Shown here in pieces: positions 16,206-25,270 of a DNA stretch of 64,000 nt. This DNA comes from Dinghuibacter silviterrae. GTDB lineage: Bacteria; Bacteroidota; Bacteroidia; Chitinophagales; Chitinophagaceae. Position 1 is the first letter of the stretch. Every line of letters starts with the position of its first letter. Made by a program: the position numbers and the translations under genes. Where the stretch lies: assembly GCF_004366355.1 (NCBI RefSeq), contig NZ_SODV01000002.1, positions 2,086,768 to 2,150,767 of the forward strand. Direction: 5' to 3'. The notes under the pieces were generated by a model. The model made no database searches, had not been told where the DNA came from, and worked only from the letters and a program-made list of their open reading frames with translations.

Positions 16206-19200
16206 ATGAAACTCAGGCAACCAAAGTTCCCCTGGGTGTTGGGCCTATTCTTGTTCCTACAGGCACACCCCACGGCGGCGCAAAGCACGGCGCCCGTCAC
16301 CGCCCCCAGCGCGGCGCCCGTCACCGCCCCCAGCGCGGCACCCGCCGTCGCCCCAAGCGCGGCACCCGCCGCCGCCCCCAGCGCGGCACCCGCCATCGCC
16401 CCCAGCGCGGCACCCGCCGCCGCCCCAAGCGCGAGGACGTCCGACACGCTCCCCCCCGCGAAGGACACCACGAAGCTCCCCGGCAGCGATTCCGTAAAGA
16501 CCGTAGTCGCCGACACGACGCCCGCGAAACCAGCGGCTCACGCCGTGGCACCGCCCGCACGAGCGGCGGCTGGCGCCGCCGCGGACACCCTTCCGAAAAA
16601 GCCCTCCTTTAAGGGCCCGGAGATCAACGGCATCGTCTCCGGCCCCAACGATTATCCCCTGGATTCCGCCAATGTCACTACGGCAGGGGGATTGGCGATT
16701 CGCGCCGCGGCAGACGGGTCGTTTAAAGCCCCGTTTGTAAAGGGCTCGTTCCTGCTGGTGTCCAGGCGGGGTTATGAAACGGTAAAGGTGGTCATGACCG
16801 CACCGGGCGCGATCCTTATGGTCAAGCTTGCCAAAAGCGCGACGAAGGAAATCCAGGAGGTGACGGTCACCGCCCTGGGGATCTCGCAAAAAAGCCGGGC
16901 CGTGGGCTACTCGATCCAGGAGGTGGGCGGCCAGGAGGTGGCGGTGGCCAAGGAGACAAACTTTGTAGACGCCCTTCAGGGAAAGTTGGCGGGGGTAAAC
17001 ATCAATGCGAACAACGGGTCGATGGGGGGCTCTACGAAGGTGACGATCCGGGGGAACAAGTCGATTACCCAGACCAACGACGCTATCTACGTAGTGGACG
17101 GGGTCTTTATGAACAACGAGAACGTTAACAGCGTTGGCCAGCAGATCGGGGGTGGTGGATACGACTACGGGAGCCCCATCCAGGACATCAACCCGGACGA
17201 CATACAGGAGATTTCGGTGCTGAAGGGCGCGGCGGCCTCGGCCTTGTACGGGAGCCGCGGGCAAAACGGGGTCATCCTGGTCACGACCAAAAAAGGCGCG
17301 CCGGGGCGGAAGTTCGGGGTGGACTATTCGCTCAACGTGGAGGCGCAACAGGTGTACGTGCTGCCGAAATTCCAAAACGAATACGGGGCGGGGATCGGGA
17401 ACTCATTCGACACGCTTTGGTACAACCAGAACCCGCAGTACTTCAAAAGTCCGACAAGCCCTGCCTATAGCGATCCTGTCCGGGGTGGGTATGACCTGAT
17501 GCCGCAGTATTCGGTGGATGAGTCCTGGGGGCCGAAGCTAAACGGGCAGTTGATCCGGGCGTATTATTCGTTTGACCAGGACAAGGGGAATCCCTTTTTT
17601 GACCAGCTCACGCCCTGGTCTCCGCAACCCAACAACGTCAAGGACTTTTTCAATACGGGGGTAACGGTGAACAACAGCATTGCCTTTGGGGGCTCGGACG
17701 ATAAAGCGACGTACCGGTTTTCGTATGGGAACATGGCGCAGAAGTTTATCCTGCCGAATTCAAACCAAGTCCGGAACAACCTTTCGATCAATGCTTCCTA
17801 TAAGGTCAACCCCTGGCTGACGAGCGTGGTCGCGGCGAACTATGTCTCGAACAACGCCACGGGACGGCCGGGGACGGGGTTTACCGGGGCGAACCCCATG
17901 CTGAATTTTGTGGAGTACGGACAGCGGCAGTTGGAGGACGCGAAGCTGCGGTATTACAAGTTCCCGGACGGGACGCAGTTGAGCTGGAACCGGACGAGCT
18001 TTAGCAACCCGGCGCCGGCATTTGACGACAACATTTACTGGATCAGGTATATGGAGCCCGAAACGGACAGCCGGAACCGGTTGTTCGGGCAGGCGGGTTT
18101 TGACCTGAAACCCGTGTCCTGGCTGACGATACAGGCACGGATCTTTATGGATATGTACCATATCCTACAGGAGGAGCGGACGGCGAAAGATTATTTCGCC
18201 GGGAGCTATACGCGCACGGACCGGCAGTTTCAGGAGCTGGACTACCAGTTGCTGGCGACCGCCCGGAAAAACCTGGACAAAAACTGGGACCTGAATGTAA
18301 CGGCGGGGGGTAACGTCGAACAGCAAAACGACCAGTACAATACCGGGGCGATCCCGATTTCCGAAGGGCTGATCATCCCGGGGCTGTACACGCTTTCCAA
18401 CGCCAACGGACCGGTCATCTATAGCGGGGACATTGTCCGTAAACAAATCAATTCGGTTTTTGCCACGGGTACGTTGGGGTACCGGGACCTGCTTTTCCTG
18501 GACGTCACGGGGCGGAACGACTGGACGAGCGCGCTGGCGCCGGGGCACAATGCCTATTTCTATCCCTCGGCGGCGCTGGCCTTTGTGTTCTCGGACCTGC
18601 TCAAGGCGCGGTGGTTGTCCTTTGGAAAGCTGCGCACAAGCTGGGCCCAGATCGGGAACGACATTACGCCGTATAGCATTTACGATACCTATAGTGCGCC
18701 GGGGCTTTTTGGAACGGAACCCACCATGGCCACCAACCCCGTCAAAAACAACCCCAACCTGAAGCCGGAACGCAGCACCGAATACGAGGAAGGGTTGGAA
18801 GCGCGGTTCTTTCGCGACCGTATCGGGCTGGACTTTACCTGGTATGACCGCACGACCCGGGACCTCATCATCCCCATGCAGATCACGCCCACGACCGGGT
18901 ACACGAACGTGTATGTCAATGCCGGGGCGGTGCGCAACCGGGGCATCGAGGTGGAATTGTCGGGCCGCCCGCTGGACCTCAAGCGTTTTTCGTGGGACAT
19001 CGGGATCAACTTCGCGAGAAACAGCAACAAGGTCACGCAACTGACGGTCCCCAACAACCCGTCGCAAAACGAGATCGTCATTGCGACCGAACGGCGGCTG
19101 CACTCGGTCTCGGACGCGGCCATCAAGGGGCAGTCGTTGTTTGCGCTTACGGGTACGGACTATACCTACCTGAACGGGCAAAAGGTCGTCGACTCGACGG

Positions 19201-19775
19201 GGTTGTACGTCCCCTCCGCACCGGGTCAGGTGATCGGGCATACGGCGCCTGATTTTACCGGGGGTGTCACCAATACCCTCCGGTGGGGTAACCTGAGTTT
19301 AAGCGTGCTGGTGGACTTTCAGCATGGCGGCAACTTTTTTTCCTACACTAATTTATATGGGGAATACTCAGGCACGCTGGCGGTGACGGCGGCAAATGGG
19401 ATCAGGGAAAACGGGATCGTGGCCCAGGGGGTTTACAAAGACGGATCGCCCAATACCACGAACATCCCGGCTATGACGTATTTCGACGCGGACCAGGGAA
19501 AGCGTGTCAACAAGGCGAATGTATATGACGCGTCCTATGTCTACCTGCGGGAGGTTCGACTGGGGTATAGCCTGCCGGCCAAATGGGCCGAACGGCTCAA
19601 GGCGGACGCCTTGCGGTTGTCGCTTTACGGGCGGAACCTGTGGCTGATCCATTCCAACGCGCCTAATGTCGATCCATCGAACATCGTGAATTCAGACAGT
19701 AATGTCCAGGGACTGGAGGGGGGCGCCTTGCCCTCCGTGCGGACTTTTGGGCTCAACCTCACAGCAAGCTTCTAA
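16206..19775 (+). CDS. SusC/RagA family TonB-linked outer-membrane transporter
   Basis: A 1189-residue TonB-dependent channel. Order: signal peptide (MKLRQPKFPWVLGLFLFLQ...AAAQ); an unusual Ala/Pro/Ser-rich segment to about residue 130; a CarboxypepD_reg-like domain (about 138-215, INGIVSGPNDYPLDSANV); the plug with EVTVTALGISQKSRAVGYS, GKLAGVNI, IRGNKS and DAIYVVDGV; then a 22-strand barrel ending in NLTASF. ASALYGSRGQNGVILVTTK marks the SusC class. With the SusD partner it should import an unknown oligomer, probably a glycan or peptide. The ATG at 16206 is used because only it starts a signal peptide; the frame is open further upstream. Its stop is 5 bases from the susD-like start. Confidence 0.93.
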   Translation: MKLRQPKFPWVLGLFLFLQAHPTAAQSTAPVTAPSAAPVTAPSAAPAVAPSAAPAAAPSAAPAIAPSAAPAAAPSARTSDTLPPAKDTTKLPGSDSVKTVVADTTPAKPAAHAVAPPARAAAGAAADTLPKKPSFKGPEINGIVSGPNDYPLDSANVTTAGGLAIRAAADGSFKAPFVKGSFLLVSRRGYETVKVVMTAPGAILMVKLAKSATKEIQEVTVTALGISQKSRAVGYSIQEVGGQEVAVAKETNFVDALQGKLAGVNINANNGSMGGSTKVTIRGNKSITQTNDAIYVVDGVFMNNENVNSVGQQIGGGGYDYGSPIQDINPDDIQEISVLKGAAASALYGSRGQNGVILVTTKKGAPGRKFGVDYSLNVEAQQVYVLPKFQNEYGAGIGNSFDTLWYNQNPQYFKSPTSPAYSDPVRGGYDLMPQYSVDESWGPKLNGQLIRAYYSFDQDKGNPFFDQLTPWSPQPNNVKDFFNTGVTVNNSIAFGGSDDKATYRFSYGNMAQKFILPNSNQVRNNLSINASYKVNPWLTSVVAANYVSNNATGRPGTGFTGANPMLNFVEYGQRQLEDAKLRYYKFPDGTQLSWNRTSFSNPAPAFDDNIYWIRYMEPETDSRNRLFGQAGFDLKPVSWLTIQARIFMDMYHILQEERTAKDYFAGSYTRTDRQFQELDYQLLATARKNLDKNWDLNVTAGGNVEQQNDQYNTGAIPISEGLIIPGLYTLSNANGPVIYSGDIVRKQINSVFATGTLGYRDLLFLDVTGRNDWTSALAPGHNAYFYPSAALAFVFSDLLKARWLSFGKLRTSWAQIGNDITPYSIYDTYSAPGLFGTEPTMATNPVKNNPNLKPERSTEYEEGLEARFFRDRIGLDFTWYDRTTRDLIIPMQITPTTGYTNVYVNAGAVRNRGIEVELSGRPLDLKRFSWDIGINFARNSNKVTQLTVPNNPSQNEIVIATERRLHSVSDAAIKGQSLFALTGTDYTYLNGQKVVDSTGLYVPSAPGQVIGHTAPDFTGGVTNTLRWGNLSLSVLVDFQHGGNFFSYTNLYGEYSGTLAVTAANGIRENGIVAQGVYKDGSPNTTNIPAMTYFDADQGKRVNKANVYDASYVYLREVRLGYSLPAKWAERLKADALRLSLYGRNLWLIHSNAPNVDPSNIVNSDSNVQGLEGGALPSVRTFGLNLTASF
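16289..16433 (+). repeat. 24-base tandem repeat in the SusC N-terminus
   Basis: Six imperfect copies of a 24-base unit encoding APxxAPSA, directly after the signal peptide cleavage region. The result is a Pro/Ala-rich, presumably extended periplasmic linker before the CarboxypepD_reg-like domain. Confidence 0.85.
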
Positions 19776-19780
19776 CGACT

Positions 19781-21262
19781 ATGAAATACTTACTTATAAT
19801 GACGCTTCTTCTCGCCTCCTGTACAAAAACCCTGGAGAGCGTCAACCACGACACCACGCTCCCCAATACCGCTCCGGTGGAATACCTCCTCACCGGCGCG
19901 GAAGTCTCCTCGATGGGGGACGTCTATGACGCGGCGGCGGCCGTCAACGGCTATGTAGGCATGGAGTATGCACAATACTGGGCGGGCACGCAGTCCGAGG
20001 CGTCAAGCCGCTACCAATTGGACGAAGGCGCGAACAACACGCTTTGGAGCCTGTATAGCGGGCCCCTGATCAACCTGAACCAGATCATCGCGGTCAACCG
20101 GGCGCAGGCCGGGGGACCGAACCCCAACCAGGTGGCGATTGCCATGATCCTGAAGGCGTGGATGTACGAACTCCTGACGGATGTATATGGAAACATCCCC
20201 TATTCCCAGGCCCAGCAGGGGGTGGCGAACCTGACCCCCGCTTATGACGACAGCAGGACCATTTATACCGGTCTTGTCGCCCAACTGGATTCGGCGGTGG
20301 CTATGATGGATTCCACCAAAGAAGGGTATAAAAGTGGGGAGTTGTTCTACAACGGCAACCTGACGCAATGGAAAAGGCTTGCCGGGTCGCTAAAGCTGCG
20401 CATGGGGATCCGGATGGCCGACGCCGATCCCGCGACCGCCAAAACCCTGGTCTTATCGGCCGTGGCTGCAGGGGTCATGCAGAGCGGGGGGACGTGGACA
20501 AGCCCGGGGACCGCGGACGACGCCTTGTTCCCCTACGAGGTCACCGCGCCCTACCAGAATCCCTTTAACGCCGCCCTCCGGGCCCTCAACCAGTTTGTGG
20601 TCAGTTCCACGCTGGTCAACTTAATGGACTCCCTCCAGGATCCCCGTCTTCCGAAATACATGGCCTATCCGGACGGGGGCGGGTCCTTCAAGGGCAAGCC
20701 GTATGGGCTCAATATGTTTGGGGATGACTTCAATGTGTATTCTTTTCCGGACAGTTTTCCGCCCCGGGGGGTCTATAGCCCCACCTTCCCCGGCATCCTG
20801 ATGACCTATAGCGAGGTCCAGTTCGACCTCGCCGAGGCCGCGGCCCGGGGATACGGTCTGCCCCTGGACGCCGCCACCTATTACGCCGCCGGGATCAAGG
20901 CCAGCATGACGTTTTGGGGCGTGACGTCCGACAGCGCCGTCAATGCCTACCTGGCGCGGGTTCCCTACAACGCCGACGACTGGAGGGACTGTATCGGTTC
21001 ACAAAAGTGGCTGGCCCTGTACCAGGACGGGTTGCAAAGCTGGTTTGAACGGACCCGGCTGGATTTCCGCCAGCCCGGTGGACAAGCCCTGTTTATCGCT
21101 CCCGTAGCCGGTTCCCTCGACCCCACCGTGTCGGTCGTCCCCTACCGCCTGACCTATCCCGTGTCCGAAGCCAGCACCAATGCCGCCAACTACCAAAAGG
21201 CCGCCGCGGCCATCGGGGGAGACACCAAAGGCACCAAGCTGTGGTGGAACAAATTCAACTAG
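19781..21262 (+). CDS. SusD/RagB family outer-membrane lipoprotein (SusD-like_2 type)
   Basis: A 493-residue lipoprotein with signal MKYLLIMTLLLASC (Cys14). The helical TPR-like core characteristic of the SusD-like_2 family is recognisable at AIAMILKAWMYELLTDVYG and NIPYSQAQQG. The protein would sit as a lid on the SusC barrel at the cell surface and bind the incoming ligand. It starts 5 bases after the SusC stop, so the two are one operon. No glycoside hydrolase follows directly, so the substrate cannot be inferred from neighbours. The SusD-like_2 subgroup is often found in loci that are not classical polysaccharide utilisation loci. Confidence 0.9.
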   Translation: MKYLLIMTLLLASCTKTLESVNHDTTLPNTAPVEYLLTGAEVSSMGDVYDAAAAVNGYVGMEYAQYWAGTQSEASSRYQLDEGANNTLWSLYSGPLINLNQIIAVNRAQAGGPNPNQVAIAMILKAWMYELLTDVYGNIPYSQAQQGVANLTPAYDDSRTIYTGLVAQLDSAVAMMDSTKEGYKSGELFYNGNLTQWKRLAGSLKLRMGIRMADADPATAKTLVLSAVAAGVMQSGGTWTSPGTADDALFPYEVTAPYQNPFNAALRALNQFVVSSTLVNLMDSLQDPRLPKYMAYPDGGGSFKGKPYGLNMFGDDFNVYSFPDSFPPRGVYSPTFPGILMTYSEVQFDLAEAAARGYGLPLDAATYYAAGIKASMTFWGVTSDSAVNAYLARVPYNADDWRDCIGSQKWLALYQDGLQSWFERTRLDFRQPGGQALFIAPVAGSLDPTVSVVPYRLTYPVSEASTNAANYQKAAAAIGGDTKGTKLWWNKFN

Positions 21263-21267
21263 ATTTG
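21260..21267 (+). promoter_or_regulatory. -7 box TAGATTTG overlapping the susD-like stop codon
   Basis: A perfect TAnnTTTG match whose first three bases are the TAG stop of the SusD-like gene. It ends 4 bases before the ATG of the aldo/keto reductase. No clear TTG is seen 19-21 bases upstream. It may give the reductase its own leaderless transcript. Confidence 0.35.
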
Positions 21268-21271
21268 TTCC

Positions 21272-22234
21272 ATGAAAAAGCTTGGGCAAACAACCTTGGA
21301 AGTATCGCCCCTAATGCTGGGCGGCAACGTATTTGGCTGGACGGCCGATGAGAAAACTTCTTTTGCGATCCTCGATGCCTTTGTGGATGCGGGCTATAAT
21401 TTCGTGGACACCGCCGATATCTATTCCCACTGGGCGCCGGGTCATACCGGGGGCGAGTCGGAAACGGTGATCGGCAAGTGGTTCCGTGCGAGCGGCAAGC
21501 GGTCAAAGGTCGTGATCGCTACCAAGGTCGGTGGGCCCATGGGGAAAGACGACTCCAAAAAAGGTCTAAAAAAGGACTATATCCTCCGCGAAGTCGAAGA
21601 CTCCCTTCGCCGCCTCCAGACCGATCACATCGACCTTTACCAGTCCCACTTCGACGACACGACCCTGCCGGTCGAGGAACCCCTGGAAGCCTATGCGGCC
21701 CTGGTCAAGGCCGGCAAAGTGCGCTTTATCGGGGCGTCCAACTTTACCCCCGCGCGGTTGCGCGCCGCGCTGGCTGTCGAAGGCCTGCCCCACTACGCGA
21801 GTCTCCAGCCGTTGTACAACCTGATGGAGCGCGAGGCGTTTGAAAAGGAACTGGAGCCTATCTGCGCGGAGCATGGCCTGGGTGTGGTCCCTTATTATTC
21901 GCTCGCGGCCGGTTTCCTCACCGGCAAATACAGGACCGAAGCCGACCTTGGCAAGTCAACCCGGGGTGGGGGGGTGAAGAAATACCTTACGCCCAAGGGC
22001 CTGGGGGTATTAAAAGCGCTTGACGAAGTCAGCGCGCGCCACCAGACTGACCTCGCTTCGGTGGCCCTGGCCTGGCTTATGGCGCGGCCGACGGTTACGG
22101 CGCCCATTGCCAGTGCCACCAGCGTGGCGCAACTGCAAAGCCTGTTCAAAGGCGCGCAACTGGAACTGAACAGCCAGGACATCGTACAGTTAGACCTGGC
22201 CAGCGCCTGGAAATTACCGGTGGCCAACGGGTAG
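21272..22234 (+). CDS. Aldo/keto reductase
   Basis: A 320-residue NAD(P)H-dependent oxidoreductase of the TIM-barrel AKR superfamily. The catalytic tetrad is visible: Asp in FVDTADIYSHW, Tyr four or five residues later, Lys in VIATKVGG and His in DLYQSHFDD. The coenzyme-binding C-terminal region (TAPIASATSVAQLQSL) is intact. It most resembles the YajO/Tas-like AKR group that acts on sugar or small aldehydes; the substrate cannot be read from the sequence. It lies 9 bases after the SusD-like gene and 21 bases before the sensor kinase, consistent with one transcription unit. Confidence 0.92.
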   Translation: MKKLGQTTLEVSPLMLGGNVFGWTADEKTSFAILDAFVDAGYNFVDTADIYSHWAPGHTGGESETVIGKWFRASGKRSKVVIATKVGGPMGKDDSKKGLKKDYILREVEDSLRRLQTDHIDLYQSHFDDTTLPVEEPLEAYAALVKAGKVRFIGASNFTPARLRAALAVEGLPHYASLQPLYNLMEREAFEKELEPICAEHGLGVVPYYSLAAGFLTGKYRTEADLGKSTRGGGVKKYLTPKGLGVLKALDEVSARHQTDLASVALAWLMARPTVTAPIASATSVAQLQSLFKGAQLELNSQDIVQLDLASAWKLPVANG

Positions 22235-22255
22235 ATTTTGTATCTTGATGGAGCC

Positions 22256-25200
22256 GTGAAACGCTTCGTCCGGATCGCTCTCGTCTGCTGCCTGCTTGCC
22301 AACCGGGCAATCGCGCAACCCTTGGCCGTCGTCAGACGCCTGGGCTTCGCTGACGGTCTTGCTGACCACGCCGCGCGGCACATTCTGCAAGACAAGTTTG
22401 GCTTTATCTGGATCGCTACCGATAACGGTCTACAGCAGTTCGATGGGTATCGCTTCACGACCTACCACCACATACCCGGTGACAGCACCACCATTCCATC
22501 CGACCAGGTGACCAAAGTCTGGGCTTTGTCGGATGGCATGTTGCTGCTGGCGACCGCCTTCCAGGGGTTTTGTCTGTTCAATCCCTTTACGGGCAAGGTG
22601 ATCCCCATGCGTAAAGATCCGTTGCTGGCCAAAGTCGACTATGCCTTCGGGGCGGCAGAAGACGGGCAAGGGAATCTCTGGTTGACGGGTCAAGGCGCTT
22701 TACTATCCTATCGCTTGTCCGACGGGCGCTGCCGGTCCTTCGATACGCTGTTGAAAGGCAGGCTCGACCATTTTGTGGGGGATCTTTTTTTCGATGCAAA
22801 AGGGAGGCTTTGGATCAGTGGCGCCGCGGATGGTGTTTTTGTCCTGGATCCGGAGCGGGGGCAGCTTTTTGGATACGGACACAACCCCGATCACCTGGCC
22901 CTTCTGGATCAGCGGCTGTCGCTCGTGGCCTTTTACATGGACCGGGAACAAAGGCTTTGGGTGGCGCAGGATGGGGGGCGTCTTTTGTGTTACGATATCC
23001 CTCATAACAGGCTCACGAGCCAGGCGCTGCCCAGGGGCACCACCGACGTCCGGCAGGTGCTGGAGGACCACGAAGGCCGTGTGTGGGTGTTTACGGGAAG
23101 TTTTCAACTCATCAGGAATGCCACCGTCTGGGGTTTTGCCCCGGACCGGTCGCCCCAACCCGCCGTCCCCTACGAAGCGCTCCAGGTGATGGAGGATAAG
23201 GAAGGTCTTTTTTGGATGGCCTCCCAGCACGGGATTGACATCACCGATCCCAGGGGGAGCCCGTTTACGTTTCATTCCGCCGATCCTTTTGGCCGTTTCC
23301 CCGGCAATCCAAAGGAAACCGTGACCCTCTTTCAATCCAGGGAAGGGGAGGTCTGGCTCACGAGCTATGGAGGCGGGTTCCTGGAGATGGGTCCCGACCT
23401 GGTGCCCAGGCGGCAATGGCTGTACCCGGCCGGTATGGGCGATTCGTCAAGCAGGGCGTGGGCGATGGAACAAATGGCCGACGGCCGTTTGTGGATCAGT
23501 TGTCAGCATGCGTGGATGTCGGTCCTCGATCCCCGCACCGGCCATATAGAAACGCTTCGACCGGACGCCCTGGAGGGGAAAACGGTGGTGGCGATGACCC
23601 GGGGAGGTGCGGACGATACCTGGCTGGGGCTCTATGACGGCCTCGCCTACCGGGATGGCCTTACGGGGCGCTTTCGGCGGGTGGCGCCGGCGTTGCCGTA
23701 CCGTGGGTTTACCACCTCGGGGGTGACCTCGCTGTGGTACGAGCCGGGCGGGGCCGATGCGCGCAGCGCCCGCCCGGGCGGCACCCTCTGGGTCGGCACC
23801 AACAACATGGGCCTCCAGCGCTTCGACCCCGCCTCCGGCCGGTACCTCCGTCAATACGAGCCCCCCGCGTTGAGCAGCGCCCTGATCACCTGCATCGCCC
23901 CCATAGACGACAGCACCCTCGCCGTCGGCACCGCCACCGGGGGGATAAATTTTCTAAACAAAAACACGGGCAAGGCCACCTACCTGACGGCGGGCAATGG
24001 TCTGCCGTCCAACAATATCCTGGCCGTGGACGCCGGCAGCCCCGGGTACCTCTGGGTCGCTACGCCCGTCGGCATCTGCCGGATCCGCGAGGCGGATCGC
24101 CGCGTCACGGTGTACGACAAAGGGGACGGGCTGGGCCAGGAGATCCTTACCGGGATGCGGTTTTGCCGTTTGAGGGACGGGCGTATGCTGTTGGGTTGTA
24201 AGGGCGGGTTTTACAGCTTTGCCCCCGACAGCATGCCGGTGGAAGACCCACCCCCGGGGGTATTCATTACCGCATTGCGGCTGGAAGACCGGACCGTGGG
24301 TATGGACGCGTTGCTTCCGGGGAACCTTAGCGTAACGCTGCCGTATGACCGGGACGAGATCAGCATCGATTATGTGTCCCCCGACTACCTCAAGACCTCG
24401 GCCTATTTTTACGAGCTGTCGGGTTATGACCGCGACTGGGTGTCCGCGGGAATGGACCGGAGCGCCCGGTACCACCACCTGCCCGCCGGCCGGTATACCT
24501 TCCGGGTCCGTTGTCAAAACCAGGAGGGCTTGTTCGGTGGACGCGTGGGCAGCTTTGAACTGGTGGTCCTACCGCCGTTTTGGAAAACGGCTCCTTTCCT
24601 GGGTTTGTGCGGGATCGTCCTGGTCACCGTTGCCTCCCTCCTGTACCTGGGCCGGATCCGCCGGATCAAAGCCCGGCAGGCCCTGCGCAACCGGATCGCC
24701 GCCGACCTGCACGACGATATCGGGTCAAGCCTGAGCGGGATCAACATCTATAGCCGGATGGCACTTCACCGCCTGGAGGACGCCCCCGGTCTGCTGAACA
24801 AGATCAGCGACCGCTCGGAGAAAATGGTCGAAGCGCTCTCCGACATTGTGTGGTCGATCAACAGCCGGAACGACCAGATGGAGCAGGTCGTGGCACGCAT
24901 GAAAGAATACGCGGCCGACATGCTCGAACCCCAGCTCATCCATTATTCGATAGAGATCCACGGCCCCGTCGAACGGCTGGATATGGACATGGCCGACCGG
25001 AAGGAATTCTACCTGATTTATAAAGAAGCCTTAAACAACGCCGTCAAATATGCCGGTTGTACCCGTGTCCATATCGTCCTGAGGGTCGAAGAACACAAGC
25101 TGGTCATGTCCCTCCGGGACAACGGCTCCGGATTCGACCCCGCCGCGGTCGCACAGGGCAATGGGCTGGCAAACATGAGGGCCCGGGCTAAAAAGCTCCG

Positions 25201-25270
25201 GGCCACGATTGAACTGGAGACTGGCCTTGGGTTGGGGACGGTGGTCACGCTGACCGTCCCCAAACGCTAA
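22256..25270 (+). CDS. Membrane sensor histidine kinase: propeller, Y_Y_Y, HisKA_3 (NarX/DesK type)
   Basis: A 1004-residue sensor. The signal peptide (MKRFVRIALVCCLLANRAIAQ) leads to a propeller region with Reg_prop motifs (DKFGFIWIATDNGLQQFDGY near the start, DGRLWISCQH, PGYLWVATPVG), a Y_Y_Y domain at about 690-765 and one membrane helix at about 775-800. The cytoplasmic part is HisKA_3, with His819 in IAADLHDDIGSSLSG, and an ATPase domain with EALNNAVKYAG and DNGSGFDP. This dimerisation type pairs with NarL/LuxR regulators, unlike the LytS-type kinase at 4 kb. The GTG at 22256 is chosen over a TTG at 22238 since it begins the signal peptide. The nearest NarL-type regulator is at 26184-26822 on the other strand. 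Confidence 0.88.
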   Translation: MKRFVRIALVCCLLANRAIAQPLAVVRRLGFADGLADHAARHILQDKFGFIWIATDNGLQQFDGYRFTTYHHIPGDSTTIPSDQVTKVWALSDGMLLLATAFQGFCLFNPFTGKVIPMRKDPLLAKVDYAFGAAEDGQGNLWLTGQGALLSYRLSDGRCRSFDTLLKGRLDHFVGDLFFDAKGRLWISGAADGVFVLDPERGQLFGYGHNPDHLALLDQRLSLVAFYMDREQRLWVAQDGGRLLCYDIPHNRLTSQALPRGTTDVRQVLEDHEGRVWVFTGSFQLIRNATVWGFAPDRSPQPAVPYEALQVMEDKEGLFWMASQHGIDITDPRGSPFTFHSADPFGRFPGNPKETVTLFQSREGEVWLTSYGGGFLEMGPDLVPRRQWLYPAGMGDSSSRAWAMEQMADGRLWISCQHAWMSVLDPRTGHIETLRPDALEGKTVVAMTRGGADDTWLGLYDGLAYRDGLTGRFRRVAPALPYRGFTTSGVTSLWYEPGGADARSARPGGTLWVGTNNMGLQRFDPASGRYLRQYEPPALSSALITCIAPIDDSTLAVGTATGGINFLNKNTGKATYLTAGNGLPSNNILAVDAGSPGYLWVATPVGICRIREADRRVTVYDKGDGLGQEILTGMRFCRLRDGRMLLGCKGGFYSFAPDSMPVEDPPPGVFITALRLEDRTVGMDALLPGNLSVTLPYDRDEISIDYVSPDYLKTSAYFYELSGYDRDWVSAGMDRSARYHHLPAGRYTFRVRCQNQEGLFGGRVGSFELVVLPPFWKTAPFLGLCGIVLVTVASLLYLGRIRRIKARQALRNRIAADLHDDIGSSLSGINIYSRMALHRLEDAPGLLNKISDRSEKMVEALSDIVWSINSRNDQMEQVVARMKEYAADMLEPQLIHYSIEIHGPVERLDMDMADRKEFYLIYKEALNNAVKYAGCTRVHIVLRVEEHKLVMSLRDNGSGFDPAAVAQGNGLANMRARAKKLRATIELETGLGLGTVVTLTVPKR

